Source: Vibrio sp. qd031
GTDB lineage: Bacteria > Pseudomonadota > Gammaproteobacteria > Enterobacterales > Vibrionaceae
Assembly: GCF_002100145.1 (NCBI RefSeq)
Contig: NZ_JXQD01000023.1
Location: forward strand, 1-64,000
Direction of reading: 5' to 3'
Length of the DNA: 64,000 bases
The stretch's first letter is position 1, and every line of letters starts with the position of its first letter. The notes beneath the pieces were generated by a model that saw only the letters and a list, made by a program, of their open reading frames with translations, ran no database searches and had not been told where the DNA came from. Below are positions 45,759-56,504 of this stretch, in pieces. A program made the translations under genes and the position numbers.

Positions 45759-48700
45759 CTAGGCGCGATTAAGTACCGCGCGCAATCTCAACGGTTTTAC
45801 GGGCTTAGGCATAAAACTGAATCCATTGCTTTTTATCCCACTCATCATCTCTTCGGTACGATCTGCGCTAATGATTACCCCGACGAAACTATCGCCCAAC
45901 CGCAACCGGCATTGTTGCAATACTTCTAATCCTGTTCGATCGTGATCCAAACGATAATCAGAAAATACCACGTCAGGAATAAAACCTTCCTCGATGTGTT
46001 TCATACTTTGAACCACATCTGCGGCCAACGCTACCTGGCAACCCCAGCGCGCCAACAACGTTTGCATGCCATCCAATATATCTGCTTCATTGTCTACGCA
46101 CAGGACATTGAGATGAGAGAGATCTTGCTCTTTCACTGGCGAAGCCGTCTCGACCACCATAGGGGCAACCGCTTCTTTTCTTGCGACTTGAACAGAGAAT
46201 ACGCTGCCCAAGTTGTGCCAAGATTGCAGCGAAATAGTGTGCCCAAGCAGCTGCGCTAGCCCTTTAGAAATGGCCAGTCCTAAACCCAATCCTTGCTCAG
46301 CTCTAACCTGCTCCACTCGGGTGAACTCTTCAAAAATCTCTTGCTGCTTGTTATGGGGTATCCCAACACCGTTGTCCCACACTTCTATGCGGACACACTC
46401 TCCATCACGTCTTGCCCCCAATACAACCTTTCCTTTGGGCGCATAGCGAAATGCGTTGGTGAGGAAGTTCTGTAAGATTCTTCGCAATAATTTGGGGTCC
46501 GATTCGACAATCATTTGAGTGGAAACACAATGGAACTCTATGTCGTTACCAATCGACAACTGCTCAAACTCATTGGCGAGGGTGCTCATCACGTCATCCA
46601 ACTTAAATTGAGTGATTTGTGCCTGCATTTTCCCTGATTCAATACGAGAAATATCAAGCAGATCACCGATTAAATCCTCTGCCGATTCTAGAGCACTTTC
46701 CACTTTATTGGACATCTGCTTAATGTCGTTTTGCGGCGCAATTTCACTAAGAGATGACGCGAACAGTCGAGCGGCATTTAGCGGTTGCATCAAGTCATGA
46801 CTGACCGCAGCCAAAAATCTGGATTTGGAGTGCGATTCTAGCTCGGCTCGCTGAGTGGCCGAGACCAACCGCTTATTCAACTCCTCTAACTCTCGAGTCC
46901 TTTCTAGCACACGGGTTTCCAATAACTCATTAGATTGTTTAAGGGCTTTCTCGGCTTCTCTAAACACGGTAATGTCGGTAAAGCTCATTACAAACCCGCC
47001 ACCTGGCATTGGATTACCTTGAACCTCAATCACTCGACCATCAGCTCGGATCCGCGATGAGGTATGCCGTGTGCCCTGTTCTAAGTGATAGACCCTTTTA
47101 CGCACATGTACCTCAGGATCGCCGGGACCACACAGCCCCTGCTGCGCATTATGTCGAATCACATCAGCGATAGGACGGCCAACTCGAATCAGGCCAGCTG
47201 GAAAGTCAAACAGTTCTAAATAACGCTGATTCCATGCCACCAGCCTCAGCTGCTTGTCCACCACAGCAATACCTTGCCCAATATGTTCGATAGCCCCTTG
47301 CAACAACCCTCGGCTAAAATCGTACAGCTCAGAGGCTTCATCAACGATCGTGGCCACTTCCTCCAATTGCATGTTTTTACCTTGCAAGGCCGAAGTAAGT
47401 ACTAACTTTGCTGATGACGCACCAAAAACACCGGCCAATAACCGTTCAGTATGTCGAATCAACGTCGCGGGAGCTTGCTGGCTTGGCATGAGCTGAGTGC
47501 CGTGTTGGCGCCAAAAGGTTATAAATGCACTTTTCGCGCGGCTACGGCCGACAAATCGAGACGCAAGCATCTCCAGTTCGGCAACCGATACACGGCTTTG
47601 ATAGAGAGTAACGTTTTCCGCTTCTTCAAGCTGCATACCAACAAAGGACGCAGATTGAAGCCGCTCACTTAAACTGGGACGAGTAAAAAGAGAAACCAAT
47701 ACAAAACAGGTTGTGTTGATGACAAGGCTGATCAACATCCCCCAGTCAGATGACGATATCTGCCAAGACTCAATATAGCTCGGTGGCGTAATCAGCCATA
47801 GTAACGGGTTGCTGTCCGAGTCTCCTGCCAGCAGCGACATTTCATTCATCAGTGTGATTAACCACACCACAAAGCCCGTTAACAGCCCAACAAATGCCCC
47901 TTTCTTATTGGCATAGCGCCAGTACAGCCCGCCAATCAGTGCTGGTGCAAATTGCGCGATGGCCGCAAACGAAAGCAGACCGATGGCCGACAATGAGGTG
48001 ATGCTATCGAGCGCCATATAAAACGCCCATGCCCCCATAAGCATGAGTAATATCAAACCACGACGGATATTGAGCAGCAATCCAGAAAAGTGCGCGTAGG
48101 TTCGCTGGCTCAGCTTAAGTCGGCGCAGCAGTAGCGGCAATACCAGATCATTTGACACCATGATGGCAAGAGCAATGGTTGAAACAATTACCATACCACT
48201 GGCGGCAGAGGTGCCTCCCAGAAACGCCAGCAAGGCCATATCGTGAGCCCCCAAGGACAGCGGTAAGCTGATGACGTACGAATCAGCTGGCTCTCCCGTC
48301 AACAACGCCTGACCTGCCCATGCGATAGGCAATACAAATATGCCCATCAACACCAAATAGAGTGGGAACAGCCATCGCGCAGTATGGAGATCTTGTGGCC
48401 GCTCATTTTCAACCACCATAGTATGAAACTGACGGGGTAAACAGATTATCGCCGCCATTGTCAGCAAGGTATGAATCGCCATAGACGCCAATTTCGGCGA
48501 TTGATAGGTTTGCGACGCAATGTCAGCCAGACGAATATCCGGGCGTTCGATGGCGACCACCCAAATAAAGCCCCCCACCGTCAAAAATGCCACCAGTTTA
48601 ATGATCGACTCAAAGGCAATCGCCATCATCATTCCGCGGTGGTGCTCTGTGCTATCAATGTGCCTTGTGCCAAATAGCATTGTAAATAGAGCAAGACCGG

Positions 48701-49190
48701 CAACAACAAACCAAGAGATGTGCGCCTGCTGGTAACCTAATTGCTCACTTAAATCGGGCGCAATGACATTAAGCCCCATAGTGATGCCACGCAACTGCAA
48801 TGAAATGTAGGGAAGAATGCCTGCCACGGCAATCAGCGTCACGGTGACAGCTAATGCTTGAGACTTTCCATAACGCGCCGCGATAAAATCGGCGATAGAG
48901 GTGATGTGTTCACGTTTTGCAACTAAGATCAATCTAGCGAGCAGGCGCCAGCCAAACACAAACACAATGATGGGTGCAACATAGATGGGTAAAAACGACC
49001 AAGGGTTACTAGTGGCTTGGCCAACCGTACCGAAAAAGGTCCACGATGTGCAGTACACCGCAATGGAAAGGCTGTAGATCCATGGACGCCATTTTGACAA
49101 CCAATTGGGACGTCGATCGCCATACCATGCGATCAAAAAAAGCACACCTAAGTAGGTGAGTGATACCGGTATCACTATCCAGCCTTCCAT
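45759..49190 (-). CDS. crbS: CrbS-like hybrid sensor kinase with sodium:solute symporter input domain
   Basis: An about 1143-aa protein with an SLC5-type transporter domain of 12-13 membrane segments (about 1-490). A linker and a PAS domain (about 630-740, GIAVVDKQLRLVAWNQRYLELFDFP), a HisKA domain with SHDLMQPLNAARL (His about 798), a HATPase domain (DNGVGIP, GLGLGLAISKGL), and a C-terminal receiver with DVVFSDYRL (Asp about 1078) follow. This is the CrbS/CbrA-like architecture; in Vibrio cholerae CrbS with the regulator CrbR activates acs. The acs gene lies 4 kb away here. CrbR is not in the window. ATG 49190 is used; GTG 49193 is also possible. Confidence 0.88.
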   Translation of the reverse strand: MEGWIVIPVSLTYLGVLFLIAWYGDRRPNWLSKWRPWIYSLSIAVYCTSWTFFGTVGQATSNPWSFLPIYVAPIIVFVFGWRLLARLILVAKREHITSIADFIAARYGKSQALAVTVTLIAVAGILPYISLQLRGITMGLNVIAPDLSEQLGYQQAHISWFVVAGLALFTMLFGTRHIDSTEHHRGMMMAIAFESIIKLVAFLTVGGFIWVVAIERPDIRLADIASQTYQSPKLASMAIHTLLTMAAIICLPRQFHTMVVENERPQDLHTARWLFPLYLVLMGIFVLPIAWAGQALLTGEPADSYVISLPLSLGAHDMALLAFLGGTSAASGMVIVSTIALAIMVSNDLVLPLLLRRLKLSQRTYAHFSGLLLNIRRGLILLMLMGAWAFYMALDSITSLSAIGLLSFAAIAQFAPALIGGLYWRYANKKGAFVGLLTGFVVWLITLMNEMSLLAGDSDSNPLLWLITPPSYIESWQISSSDWGMLISLVINTTCFVLVSLFTRPSLSERLQSASFVGMQLEEAENVTLYQSRVSVAELEMLASRFVGRSRAKSAFITFWRQHGTQLMPSQQAPATLIRHTERLLAGVFGASSAKLVLTSALQGKNMQLEEVATIVDEASELYDFSRGLLQGAIEHIGQGIAVVDKQLRLVAWNQRYLELFDFPAGLIRVGRPIADVIRHNAQQGLCGPGDPEVHVRKRVYHLEQGTRHTSSRIRADGRVIEVQGNPMPGGGFVMSFTDITVFREAEKALKQSNELLETRVLERTRELEELNKRLVSATQRAELESHSKSRFLAAVSHDLMQPLNAARLFASSLSEIAPQNDIKQMSNKVESALESAEDLIGDLLDISRIESGKMQAQITQFKLDDVMSTLANEFEQLSIGNDIEFHCVSTQMIVESDPKLLRRILQNFLTNAFRYAPKGKVVLGARRDGECVRIEVWDNGVGIPHNKQQEIFEEFTRVEQVRAEQGLGLGLAISKGLAQLLGHTISLQSWHNLGSVFSVQVARKEAVAPMVVETASPVKEQDLSHLNVLCVDNEADILDGMQTLLARWGCQVALAADVVQSMKHIEEGFIPDVVFSDYRLDHDRTGLEVLQQCRLRLGDSFVGVIISADRTEEMMSGIKSNGFSFMPKPVKPLRLRAVLNRA

Positions 49191-49257
49191 CACCTCGTCC
49201 CTGTGTGATTGACTCCTAACTACAATTTAAGCGATGAATGTAAGTAAACTCAAATGT

Positions 49258-50421
49258 TTAGCTCGCATTCTGTGCTACAGGCTTAGTTTTAGGTGAAACC
49301 TTAATCACGGTTGCGATCAGCCCCATTACCGCCATCACCCAAAACACCTGCGACCCGTAATGCTGATAGCCCCAACCGCTTACCGCAGTCATTAGAGCCA
49401 AAACGGCCCCCATAGGTAAAGCGTTATAGAGCGCTTGCAACGGTACCATTTCGACTTCTGGCACCATTTGGATATAGCGGATCGCAGCGATGTGCGCCAA
49501 CGCAAAAGTGACTCCGTGCAAAGACTGCACAACCACCAACGCAACAATATCGGTCGTGGCGGCTGTAAGCCCCCATCGCAGCATCACACCAATCGAGGCC
49601 ATAGTGAATAGTGCTTGTAATCCAAATCCAGAAAACCAGCGTCGGCTCATGGCAAACACCAAGATTTCTGAAATAACGCCCAAACTCCAAAGGTACCCAA
49701 TAATGTCCTCAGAGATCCCCGCCCCTTTCCAGTGAATAGCCGAAAAACCATAGTAGGCAGCGTGGCTACCTTGAATCAGGGATACCAACACGATAAATCG
49801 CAGTACACTTGGCTTTCTAAGCAGTGCCAACAACTTGACCTTTGGCTGGTGTGTTTGAGTTTCTGATGTGGGGACAACAGCTGGGGTTCTTAGCACTAAC
49901 AAATAAGCCACAACTGTGCCAAACAGCGCCGTATATAAAATCATCTGCGAGCCAAAATTAGCCACTAAATAACCGACAATGGTTGACCCAGCAACAAAGG
50001 CAATAGACCCCCATAAACGGGTTCTCCCATAGTCTAGTACTTTCAGTTTGGCGTAATAGTTCGCCATTGAGTCAGTCAACGGCGTTATGGGCCCAAGAAA
50101 TAGATTGAACAATATGGTAGCGGTCGCCATTAACCAAAAGCTTTGGCCGGTAAATAAGTGCGCACCTAAGGTAATAAATGCCCCTATAGTCATCCAGCGT
50201 AGCGCCGGTAAAATTCTTTCCATGCGTGAAAAGCGAGGGGTAATAAATAGGTTAGCAATACAACGCGAGGCCAAACCTAAGCCAATGAGTAAGCCTATGT
50301 CACTCGCATCCACATGTTGCGACTCAAACCACAGTCCCCAAAACGGCAAATAGACGCCATAAGTGAAGAAAAATCCGACCAAATAGGTGGATAACCAAGC
50401 GTAAGGACTAGAGCGTTGCAT
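49258..50421 (-). CDS. MFS transporter, HcaT-like (3-phenylpropionate transporter family)
   Basis: A 387-aa, 12-span membrane protein resembling E. coli HcaT (FFFTYGVYLPFWGLWFESQ; GLASRCIANLFITPRFSR; NLFLGPITPLTDSMANYYAK; DYGRTRLWGSIAFVAGS). The start at 50421 agrees with the start of HcaT and lies below a TATAAT at 50458-50463; an in-frame ATG at 50475 would fall upstream of that promoter. Substrate inferred to be a small acid or nucleoside; not proven. It diverges from the CBS/DUF294 gene. Confidence 0.8.
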   Translation of the reverse strand: MQRSSPYAWLSTYLVGFFFTYGVYLPFWGLWFESQHVDASDIGLLIGLGLASRCIANLFITPRFSRMERILPALRWMTIGAFITLGAHLFTGQSFWLMATATILFNLFLGPITPLTDSMANYYAKLKVLDYGRTRLWGSIAFVAGSTIVGYLVANFGSQMILYTALFGTVVAYLLVLRTPAVVPTSETQTHQPKVKLLALLRKPSVLRFIVLVSLIQGSHAAYYGFSAIHWKGAGISEDIIGYLWSLGVISEILVFAMSRRWFSGFGLQALFTMASIGVMLRWGLTAATTDIVALVVVQSLHGVTFALAHIAAIRYIQMVPEVEMVPLQALYNALPMGAVLALMTAVSGWGYQHYGSQVFWVMAVMGLIATVIKVSPKTKPVAQNAS

Positions 50422-50595
50422 AGAAGGCGAAACCAGTAATGACAGAAGGACCTGACTATTATACGCCGAATCCATTGGATAAATAGGGAAGGTTTATTGC
50501 TGAAAGGCTTTCCCCATTAGACCAAAGTCGTCTGGAGGATAATGGGAAATTTGCGAGACTGATGATAAGCACTTTACACAAGGCCCCGTTTGCTT

Positions 50596-52422
50596 ATGCC
50601 TGATAACTTCGACATGCAATCCCCTCCATTTGACCGATTGGACGCATCGCAGCAGTCTAAACTGGAAGCCTCGCTAGATGTTGCCTATTACCGCAACGGT
50701 GATCAACTGATCAGCGCCAATCAACCTCAAAACGCCCTGTTCATCATGTTAAAAGGAACGGTTGAAGAGCGCGATATTGGCAATGACGAAGTCTTTGCCC
50801 ATTATGGTAACGATGATCTTTTCGATCTCAGATCGATGTTCGAGGAAAGTGCTAGGCATAACTATGTGGCCTTAGAAGATACGTTGGTCTACCTACTTCC
50901 CAAAGAAGTCTTTGTCGAGTTCTATCAGCAAAATGGGGAGTTTGCCGCATACTTTGACAACAACTTAGCCAGACGACAAGCACTGATAGAAGAAGCGCAG
51001 CAACAGAAAAATATTGCCGAGTTCATTCTAACTCAAGTCGACGATTCGATTTTTTCACCCCCAGTGTTGCTGAGTGCAACAACCCCACTTGACCAAGTTT
51101 CTGAAACCCTAAAAAAACAGGGTGTGGACAGTGCACTGGTCGAACTGGACCCAGAAGATCCAAGAGTCAAAGCTCACCCACACGCTCACCCCTATGCCAT
51201 CGTCACTCGTACTAATATGCTGCACGCACTCACCATTGATCGCTTACCCTTGGACGTAGAGATCGGTAAAATTGCCACATTCCCTGTGATGCATGTCGAT
51301 GTGGGAGAATTTTTGTTTAATGCCATGGTTATGATGACTCGCCAGCGCATGAAGCGCCTCATGGTGTGTGATGGAAATCAAGCTGTGGGCATGCTCGACA
51401 TGACTCAAATATTGAGTACATTCTCAACTCACTCCCACGTCCTTACTCTCGCCATTGCTCGTGCAAATACGATTGATGAGCTTGCTCTCGCCTCCAATAA
51501 ACAGAAGCAATTGGTCGACAGTTTACTCAGTCGCGGCATTCGCACGCGATTCATTATGGAGCTCATCTCGGCCGTCAATGAACAGATTATAGAAAAAGCG
51601 TTTGAACTGGTGGTCCCCCCAGCGCTTCACGATCAAATATGTCTGGTTGTACTCGGCTCGGAAGGACGTGGCGAGCAAATTTTGAAGACCGATCAGGACA
51701 ACGCACTGATCATAAAAGACGGATTAGAGTGGCATCAGTGTGACCAAATTATGGAGCAGCTTAGTCAAACACTACTAAAATTAGGTTACCCACCGTGCCC
51801 AGGCCGAGTTATGGTGAATAACGAATTTTGGGTACGAAACGAAAGTGCTTGGAAGAATACATTGGCAAAATGGATTGCGTCAGCTCAGCCTGCTGATGCG
51901 ATGAATTTATCCATCTTTGCCGATGCACATGCCGTCGCAGGCGACAAAGCGATGTTAGAGAATGTGTTACTACCTACGCAACAAAAACTCAAAGGCAACA
52001 TGCTGATGCTGCAAGAGTTTGTTCGTCCAGCCTTGCAATTCTCAGTGCCGCTCACCTTGTTTGGTAATGTGAAAAAGAATAAGCAGGGACTCGATTTGAA
52101 AAAAGGTGGCATATTCCCCATCGTGCACGGGATTCGAACACTGGCATTAGAGTATGGGATCACCGCCAGAAATACCTTTGAGCGCATTGAGGCATTGCAA
52201 CAGCGTAAAATGCTAGAACCAGACACCGCAGATAACCTTAGTGAAGCGTTCAAACTGTTAACTAAATTGCGTCTTGCTCAACAAATGGATGCCGAGCAGA
52301 CCGACTCATTGGTGCACACCGAGCATCTGGAACGAACAGAACGAGACTTACTTAGACATGCCTTACACGTCGTGAAGAAGTTTAAGCAGTTGCTTGGTTT
52401 TCACTATCAAATTAGAGACTAG
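50596..52422 (+). CDS. Cyclic-nucleotide-binding / CBS / DUF294 nucleotidyltransferase-like protein
   Basis: A 608-aa cytoplasmic protein. Domain order: cNMP-binding-like beta barrel (about 15-130), CBS pair (about 150-280), DUF294 nucleotidyltransferase-like domain with LGSEGRGEQILKTDQDNALI (about 350-370), and the helical DUF294 C-terminal domain (about 470-600). It is followed after 10 bp by the exonuclease gene and then acs; this trio is conserved next to acs in Vibrio and Shewanella. In vivo role unclear; a signalling role in acetate use is inferred from position only. ATG 50596 is taken over TTG 50590. Confidence 0.85.
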   Translation: MPDNFDMQSPPFDRLDASQQSKLEASLDVAYYRNGDQLISANQPQNALFIMLKGTVEERDIGNDEVFAHYGNDDLFDLRSMFEESARHNYVALEDTLVYLLPKEVFVEFYQQNGEFAAYFDNNLARRQALIEEAQQQKNIAEFILTQVDDSIFSPPVLLSATTPLDQVSETLKKQGVDSALVELDPEDPRVKAHPHAHPYAIVTRTNMLHALTIDRLPLDVEIGKIATFPVMHVDVGEFLFNAMVMMTRQRMKRLMVCDGNQAVGMLDMTQILSTFSTHSHVLTLAIARANTIDELALASNKQKQLVDSLLSRGIRTRFIMELISAVNEQIIEKAFELVVPPALHDQICLVVLGSEGRGEQILKTDQDNALIIKDGLEWHQCDQIMEQLSQTLLKLGYPPCPGRVMVNNEFWVRNESAWKNTLAKWIASAQPADAMNLSIFADAHAVAGDKAMLENVLLPTQQKLKGNMLMLQEFVRPALQFSVPLTLFGNVKKNKQGLDLKKGGIFPIVHGIRTLALEYGITARNTFERIEALQQRKMLEPDTADNLSEAFKLLTKLRLAQQMDAEQTDSLVHTEHLERTERDLLRHALHVVKKFKQLLGFHYQIRD

Positions 52423-52431
52423 GTACCCAGT

Positions 52432-53070
52432 ATGAATTGGTTGATGCGAATTTGGTGGAAACACAAGTTTAAAGAGTCACCTTATGCGCACCTATTTGAG
52501 CCGCATCGTGGCGAGGAGTATGTTGCGCTAGATTGCGAGACCACAAGCCTAGACCCTCTGCATGCCGAACTGGTCTCTATAGCCGCGACTAAAATTGTAG
52601 GTAACCGCGTCTTGACCAGTCAGCCTTTTGAAATCAAGTTGCTCCCACCCGATTCACTGGCGGAAGACTCTGTAAAAGTGCATCAAATACGCCATCAAGA
52701 TTTGGTGCAAGGCGCCACAGAAGAAGCGGCACTCGATGCTCTGATAAGCTTTATTGGAAACCGACCCATTGTGGGCTATCACATCCGATACGACAAAAAG
52801 ATCTTAGATTTAGCCTGTATCAAGCATAAAGGATTTCCACTCCCCAATCGCATTATCGAAGTGGCCGATATCTATCACGACAAATTAGAGCAACAGCTTC
52901 CAAATGGCTATTTTGACTTAAGTATGGACGCCATTTGTCGACATCTCGACATTCCTATTACCAATAAACATAACGCCTTAGCCGACGCTATTGTGGCGGC
53001 GCTTATCTATGTCAGATTAACCCATGGTAGCTTTCCAGCTTTTGCTCATTCGACCTATCCATCGAAGTAA
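52432..53070 (+). CDS. DnaQ-like 3'-5' exonuclease
   Basis: A 212-aa DEDDh exonuclease: ExoI VALDCETTSLDP, ExoII GYHIRYDKKILD, ExoIII HNALADAIVAALI. It resembles DnaQ/PolC-type proofreading domains without other parts. Starts 10 bp after the DUF294 gene, so co-transcribed. The link to acetate metabolism is unexplained. Confidence 0.88.
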   Translation: MNWLMRIWWKHKFKESPYAHLFEPHRGEEYVALDCETTSLDPLHAELVSIAATKIVGNRVLTSQPFEIKLLPPDSLAEDSVKVHQIRHQDLVQGATEEAALDALISFIGNRPIVGYHIRYDKKILDLACIKHKGFPLPNRIIEVADIYHDKLEQQLPNGYFDLSMDAICRHLDIPITNKHNALADAIVAALIYVRLTHGSFPAFAHSTYPSK

Positions 53071-53089
53071 TTCACGTTCTTTATCGCAG

Positions 53090-53183
53090 TGAGCTAACGC
53101 TCATTCATCCTAAAGTCTAATTGTCGAAACGCGCCCAGTCATTGAAAGTTATACCACTAGCAAGTCACATAGCAGTAACTTGC
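53090..53183 (+). promoter_or_regulatory. acs upstream inverted repeats (candidate regulator sites)
   Basis: Two short inverted repeats lie between the exonuclease stop and acs: TGAGC-TAAC-GCTCA (53090-53103) and GCAAGT-N12-ACTTGC (53160-53183). Neither has the spacing of a CRP site. They are candidates for CrbR or another acs regulator. No clear -35/-10 pair could be chosen. Confidence 0.35.
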
Positions 53184-53206
53184 GACCTATTCACAAGGAG
53201 AGAATA

Positions 53207-55156
53207 ATGAGTGAAGCCCACATTTACCCTGTTAAAGCGTCGATTCAAGCCCAGACCCATGCAGACAACGATACTTACCTAGACATGTACCAGCGTTCGG
53301 TCAGCGACCCTGAAGGATTTTGGGCCGAGCACGGAAAAATTGTTGATTGGATCGAACCCTTTACCAAAGTGAAGCAGACCTCATTCGACACTGGCCATGT
53401 AGATATTCGCTGGTTTGAAGATGGCAAACTGAATGTATCCGCTAACTGTATCGACCGTCATTTGGCTGAACGTGGTAACGAAGTCGCCATTATCTGGGAA
53501 GGTGATGATCCTAACGATGATAAAAAAATCACCTTCAACGAACTGCACAAAGATGTATGTCGCTTTTCAAACGCACTAAAAGCTCAAGGGGTTAAGAAAG
53601 GTGATGTTGTTTGTCTCTACATGCCAATGGTCCCTGAAGCTGCTGTAGCCATGCTCGCCTGTACACGTATTGGCGCTGTCCATACCGTTGTATTTGGTGG
53701 ATTCTCTCCAGAAGCACTTGCTGGACGTATCAATGACTCTGACGCCAAAGTTGTCATTACCGCGGACGAAGGGGTTCGTGGGGGTCGCGCAGTCCCTCTT
53801 AAGAAAAATGTCGACCAAGCATTAGAAAACCCAGACGTTAACAGCATCAGCTCTGTTGTCGTATTCAAACGCACTGGTGGTGACGTTGACTGGCATGAAG
53901 GCCGTGATGTGTGGTGGCACGAAGCCATTGCTGATGTATCCGACGACTGCCCACCAGAGCCAATGAACGCCGAAGACCCACTGTTCATTCTTTATACCTC
54001 TGGCTCAACGGGTAAACCTAAAGGCGTATTACACACTACTGGCGGTTACTTGGTGTACGCAACAATGACCTTCAAATATGTGTTCGATTACCAACCAGGT
54101 GAAGTGTTCTGGTGTACCGCTGACGTAGGTTGGATCACCGGCCACACTTACTTAGTGTACGGCCCGCTCTCAAATGGTGCACAAACTATACTTTTTGAAG
54201 GCGTACCTAACTACCCTGCAACGAGCCGCATGAGTGAAGTGGTCGATAAGCACCAAGTCAACATATTGTATACCGCACCCACCGCAATTCGAGCTTTGAT
54301 GGCCAAAGGTGACGAAGCCATCGAAGGTACAACTCGCAGTAGCCTACGCATTATGGGCTCCGTCGGTGAACCTATTAACCCTGAAGCATGGGAATGGTAC
54401 TACCGCACAATTGGCAACGAAGATTCACCTATTGTCGATACGTGGTGGCAAACCGAAACGGGTGGCATCTTGATCACGCCACTGCCAGGTGCAACCGACC
54501 TTAAACCTGGTTCGGCAACGCGCCCATTCTTTGGCGTTCAACCCGCGCTTGTCGACAACATGGGTAATGTCATTGACGGAGCGACAGAGGGTAATTTGGT
54601 GATCCTCGATTCGTGGCCGGGTCAAATGCGCACTGTTTATGGCGATCATGAGCGTTTCGAACAAACCTATTTCTCGACCTTTAGAGGCATGTACTTTACT
54701 GGTGACGGCGCTCGACGTGACGAAGATGGATACTACTGGATCACCGGTCGTGTCGATGATGTTCTTAATGTGTCTGGTCACCGTATGGGAACCGCTGAGA
54801 TTGAATCGGCCTTAGTTGCCTTTGATAAAATTGCTGAAGCCGCCATCGTAGGTATTCCTCACGATATTAAAGGCCAAGCTATTTATGCATATATCACTCT
54901 TAATGACGGAGAAATCCCATCGGTTGAGCTGCACAAAGAAGTAAAAGATTGGGTGCGTAAAGAGATTGGTCCTATTGCAACTCCTGATGTACTGCATTGG
55001 ACAGACTCACTGCCGAAAACACGCTCAGGTAAAATTATGCGCCGGATCTTGCGTAAAATTGCCACCGGTGACACGAGCAACCTTGGCGATACTTCAACAC
55101 TCGCGGATCCAAGCGTAGTAGAGAAGTTAATTGCAGAGAAAGCAGAACTGGCTTAA
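53207..55156 (+). CDS. acs: Acetyl-CoA synthetase (AMP-forming)
   Basis: A 649-aa enzyme that makes acetyl-CoA from acetate, ATP and CoA through acetyl-AMP. The P-loop-like [17 protein letters not shown], the [11 protein letters not shown] motif and the regulatory acetylation site Lys in [12 protein letters not shown] near the end are present. The start at 53207 follows AAGGAG; an ATG at 53180 is upstream of it. It forms the end of the crbS-DUF294-exonuclease neighbourhood and is expected to be under CrbS/CrbR control. Confidence 0.97.
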   Translation: MSEAHIYPVKASIQAQTHADNDTYLDMYQRSVSDPEGFWAEHGKIVDWIEPFTKVKQTSFDTGHVDIRWFEDGKLNVSANCIDRHLAERGNEVAIIWEGDDPNDDKKITFNELHKDVCRFSNALKAQGVKKGDVVCLYMPMVPEAAVAMLACTRIGAVHTVVFGGFSPEALAGRINDSDAKVVITADEGVRGGRAVPLKKNVDQALENPDVNSISSVVVFKRTGGDVDWHEGRDVWWHEAIADVSDDCPPEPMNAEDPLFILYTSGSTGKPKGVLHTTGGYLVYATMTFKYVFDYQPGEVFWCTADVGWITGHTYLVYGPLSNGAQTILFEGVPNYPATSRMSEVVDKHQVNILYTAPTAIRALMAKGDEAIEGTTRSSLRIMGSVGEPINPEAWEWYYRTIGNEDSPIVDTWWQTETGGILITPLPGATDLKPGSATRPFFGVQPALVDNMGNVIDGATEGNLVILDSWPGQMRTVYGDHERFEQTYFSTFRGMYFTGDGARRDEDGYYWITGRVDDVLNVSGHRMGTAEIESALVAFDKIAEAAIVGIPHDIKGQAIYAYITLNDGEIPSVELHKEVKDWVRKEIGPIATPDVLHWTDSLPKTRSGKIMRRILRKIATGDTSNLGDTSTLADPSVVEKLIAEKAELA

Positions 55157-55165
55157 CCCCCCCCC
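55157..55165 (+). repeat. C9 homopolymer after the acs stop codon
   Basis: Nine C in a row start directly after the stop codon of acs. Non-coding; a likely sequencing or slippage weak point. Confidence 0.8.
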
Positions 55166-55201
55166 TTTGTAAATCCAGTTCACACAATTTGCATCCTTTT
55201 T

Positions 55202-55230
55202 GGCTCGACTTCTGGTTGAGCCTTTTTTTT
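55202..55230 (+). terminator. acs terminator
   Basis: GGCTCGAC ... GGTTGAGCC imperfect stem followed by eight T, about 45 bp after the acs stop. Confidence 0.85.
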
Positions 55231-55536
55231 GCATCAAAATTGCATCTATTTTTAGTGCGTGAAAATAGGTCAAAAGATTGGCAACTGAACAATATTAGGT
55301 TGCTTTCGCATCAAAGGTTGGCACTTAACCAACAGAGCCAAAGGTTGATTAATACTGGGCTCAGGTTGATAACTTAGCTGATAAGACCAGTATTTTGCTG
55401 AGATTTGCTGCGAATTCACTATAATATTGCAAAAAATGCAGTTATGTACCAAAATTGCCACTAGTTTCAACGCGACTTTGTCAGTACAACCACTAACTTA
55501 GGTTTTGTACCCACGTTAAAGGATTTTAAGAGCACA
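55231..55536. other. Gene-free stretch before aroQ
   Basis: About 300 bp without a convincing gene. It contains repeated AGGTTG/CAACC words and must carry the aroQ-accBC promoter; ACTATAATATTG near 55420 offers a TATAAT -10. No family-specific regulatory site is recognised. Confidence 0.5.
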
Positions 55537-55986
55537 ATGGCAGCAAAATTCAACATTCTGGTTATCAATGGTCCAAATCTCAATCTGCTCGGCACAAGAG
55601 AGCCCGGCGTCTATGGTCAGCACACACTGGCACAAATCATTGAAGAACTTGAGCATTTTGCAACTTCAGAGCAAGTCTCATTGTCTCATATACAATCAAA
55701 TCGCGAATACGAGCTCATAGAGGCCATTCATAACGCACAAAACGACGTGGATTTTATCATCATCAATCCCGCCGCATTTACTCACACTAGTGTGGCCCTT
55801 CGAGATGCGCTGTTGGGAGTCTCAATCCCATTCATTGAAGTGCATTTATCGAATGTTCACGCAAGAGAAGAATTCCGTCATCATTCCTATCTCTCCGATG
55901 TGGCAGTAGGTGTGATTTGTGGACTCGGCCCTCAGGGCTACGAATTGGCATTGCGTTCAGCAATAAAACAGCTGCACGCCAAATAA
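55537..55986 (+). CDS. aroQ: 3-dehydroquinate dehydratase, type II
   Basis: Third step of the shikimate pathway. The 149 aa carry the type II signatures [19 protein letters not shown] (catalytic Tyr), [31 protein letters not shown] and [17 protein letters not shown]. It precedes accB-accC with 56 bp between, a conserved gamma-proteobacterial order. Confidence 0.97.
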   Translation: MAAKFNILVINGPNLNLLGTREPGVYGQHTLAQIIEELEHFATSEQVSLSHIQSNREYELIEAIHNAQNDVDFIIINPAAFTHTSVALRDALLGVSIPFIEVHLSNVHAREEFRHHSYLSDVAVGVICGLGPQGYELALRSAIKQLHAK

Positions 55987-56042
55987 CAACTAGACTTGCT
56001 ATGGATTCCATAGCTCCAATAACAAACATTAGAGAACAGATC

Positions 56043-56492
56043 ATGGATATTCGTAAAATAAAAAAACTGATTGAACTTGTGGAAGAGTCTGGCATTTCCG
56101 AGCTAGAAATTGCTGAAGGTGAAGAGTCGGTACGTATCAGCCGTCACAGCCCAGCAGCCGCTGCTCCTGTTCAAATGGCAGCGCCGGTAGCCGCGGCTCC
56201 AGTAGCGGCAGCTGCACCGGTTGCAGCTGCGGTTGAAGCAGCCCCTGCTGCACCTACTGGTCATCAAGTACTTTCACCAATGGTTGGTACGTTCTACCGT
56301 GCTCCAACGCCAGAAGCGAAGCCATTTATTGAAGTTGGCCAAACCGTTGCTGAAGGTGACACTTTGTGCATCGTAGAAGCGATGAAAATGATGAACCAAA
56401 TCGAATCGGATAAGTCTGGTGTGATCACCGCTATTTTGGTTGAAGATGGTCAACCTGTTGAGTTTGACCAAGCTCTTGTGGTTATCGAATAA
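56043..56492 (+). CDS. accB: Biotin carboxyl carrier protein of acetyl-CoA carboxylase
   Basis: A 149-aa carrier for the first step of fatty acid synthesis. N-terminal [19 protein letters not shown], an Ala/Pro-rich linker (about 40-75), and the C-terminal biotinyl domain with the biotinylated Lys in EAMKMMNQI. The start at 56043 is the family start; an in-frame ATG at 55917 lies in aroQ. Confidence 0.97.
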   Translation: MDIRKIKKLIELVEESGISELEIAEGEESVRISRHSPAAAAPVQMAAPVAAAPVAAAAPVAAAVEAAPAAPTGHQVLSPMVGTFYRAPTPEAKPFIEVGQTVAEGDTLCIVEAMKMMNQIESDKSGVITAILVEDGQPVEFDQALVVIE

Positions 56493-56504
56493 TAAGGTTT
56501 AATT

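Noticed and set aside
53090..53103. Possible CRP site upstream of acs
   Set aside because: The TGAGC/GCTCA arms have the wrong spacing and lack the TGTGA-N6-TCACA core; kept only as an unassigned inverted repeat.
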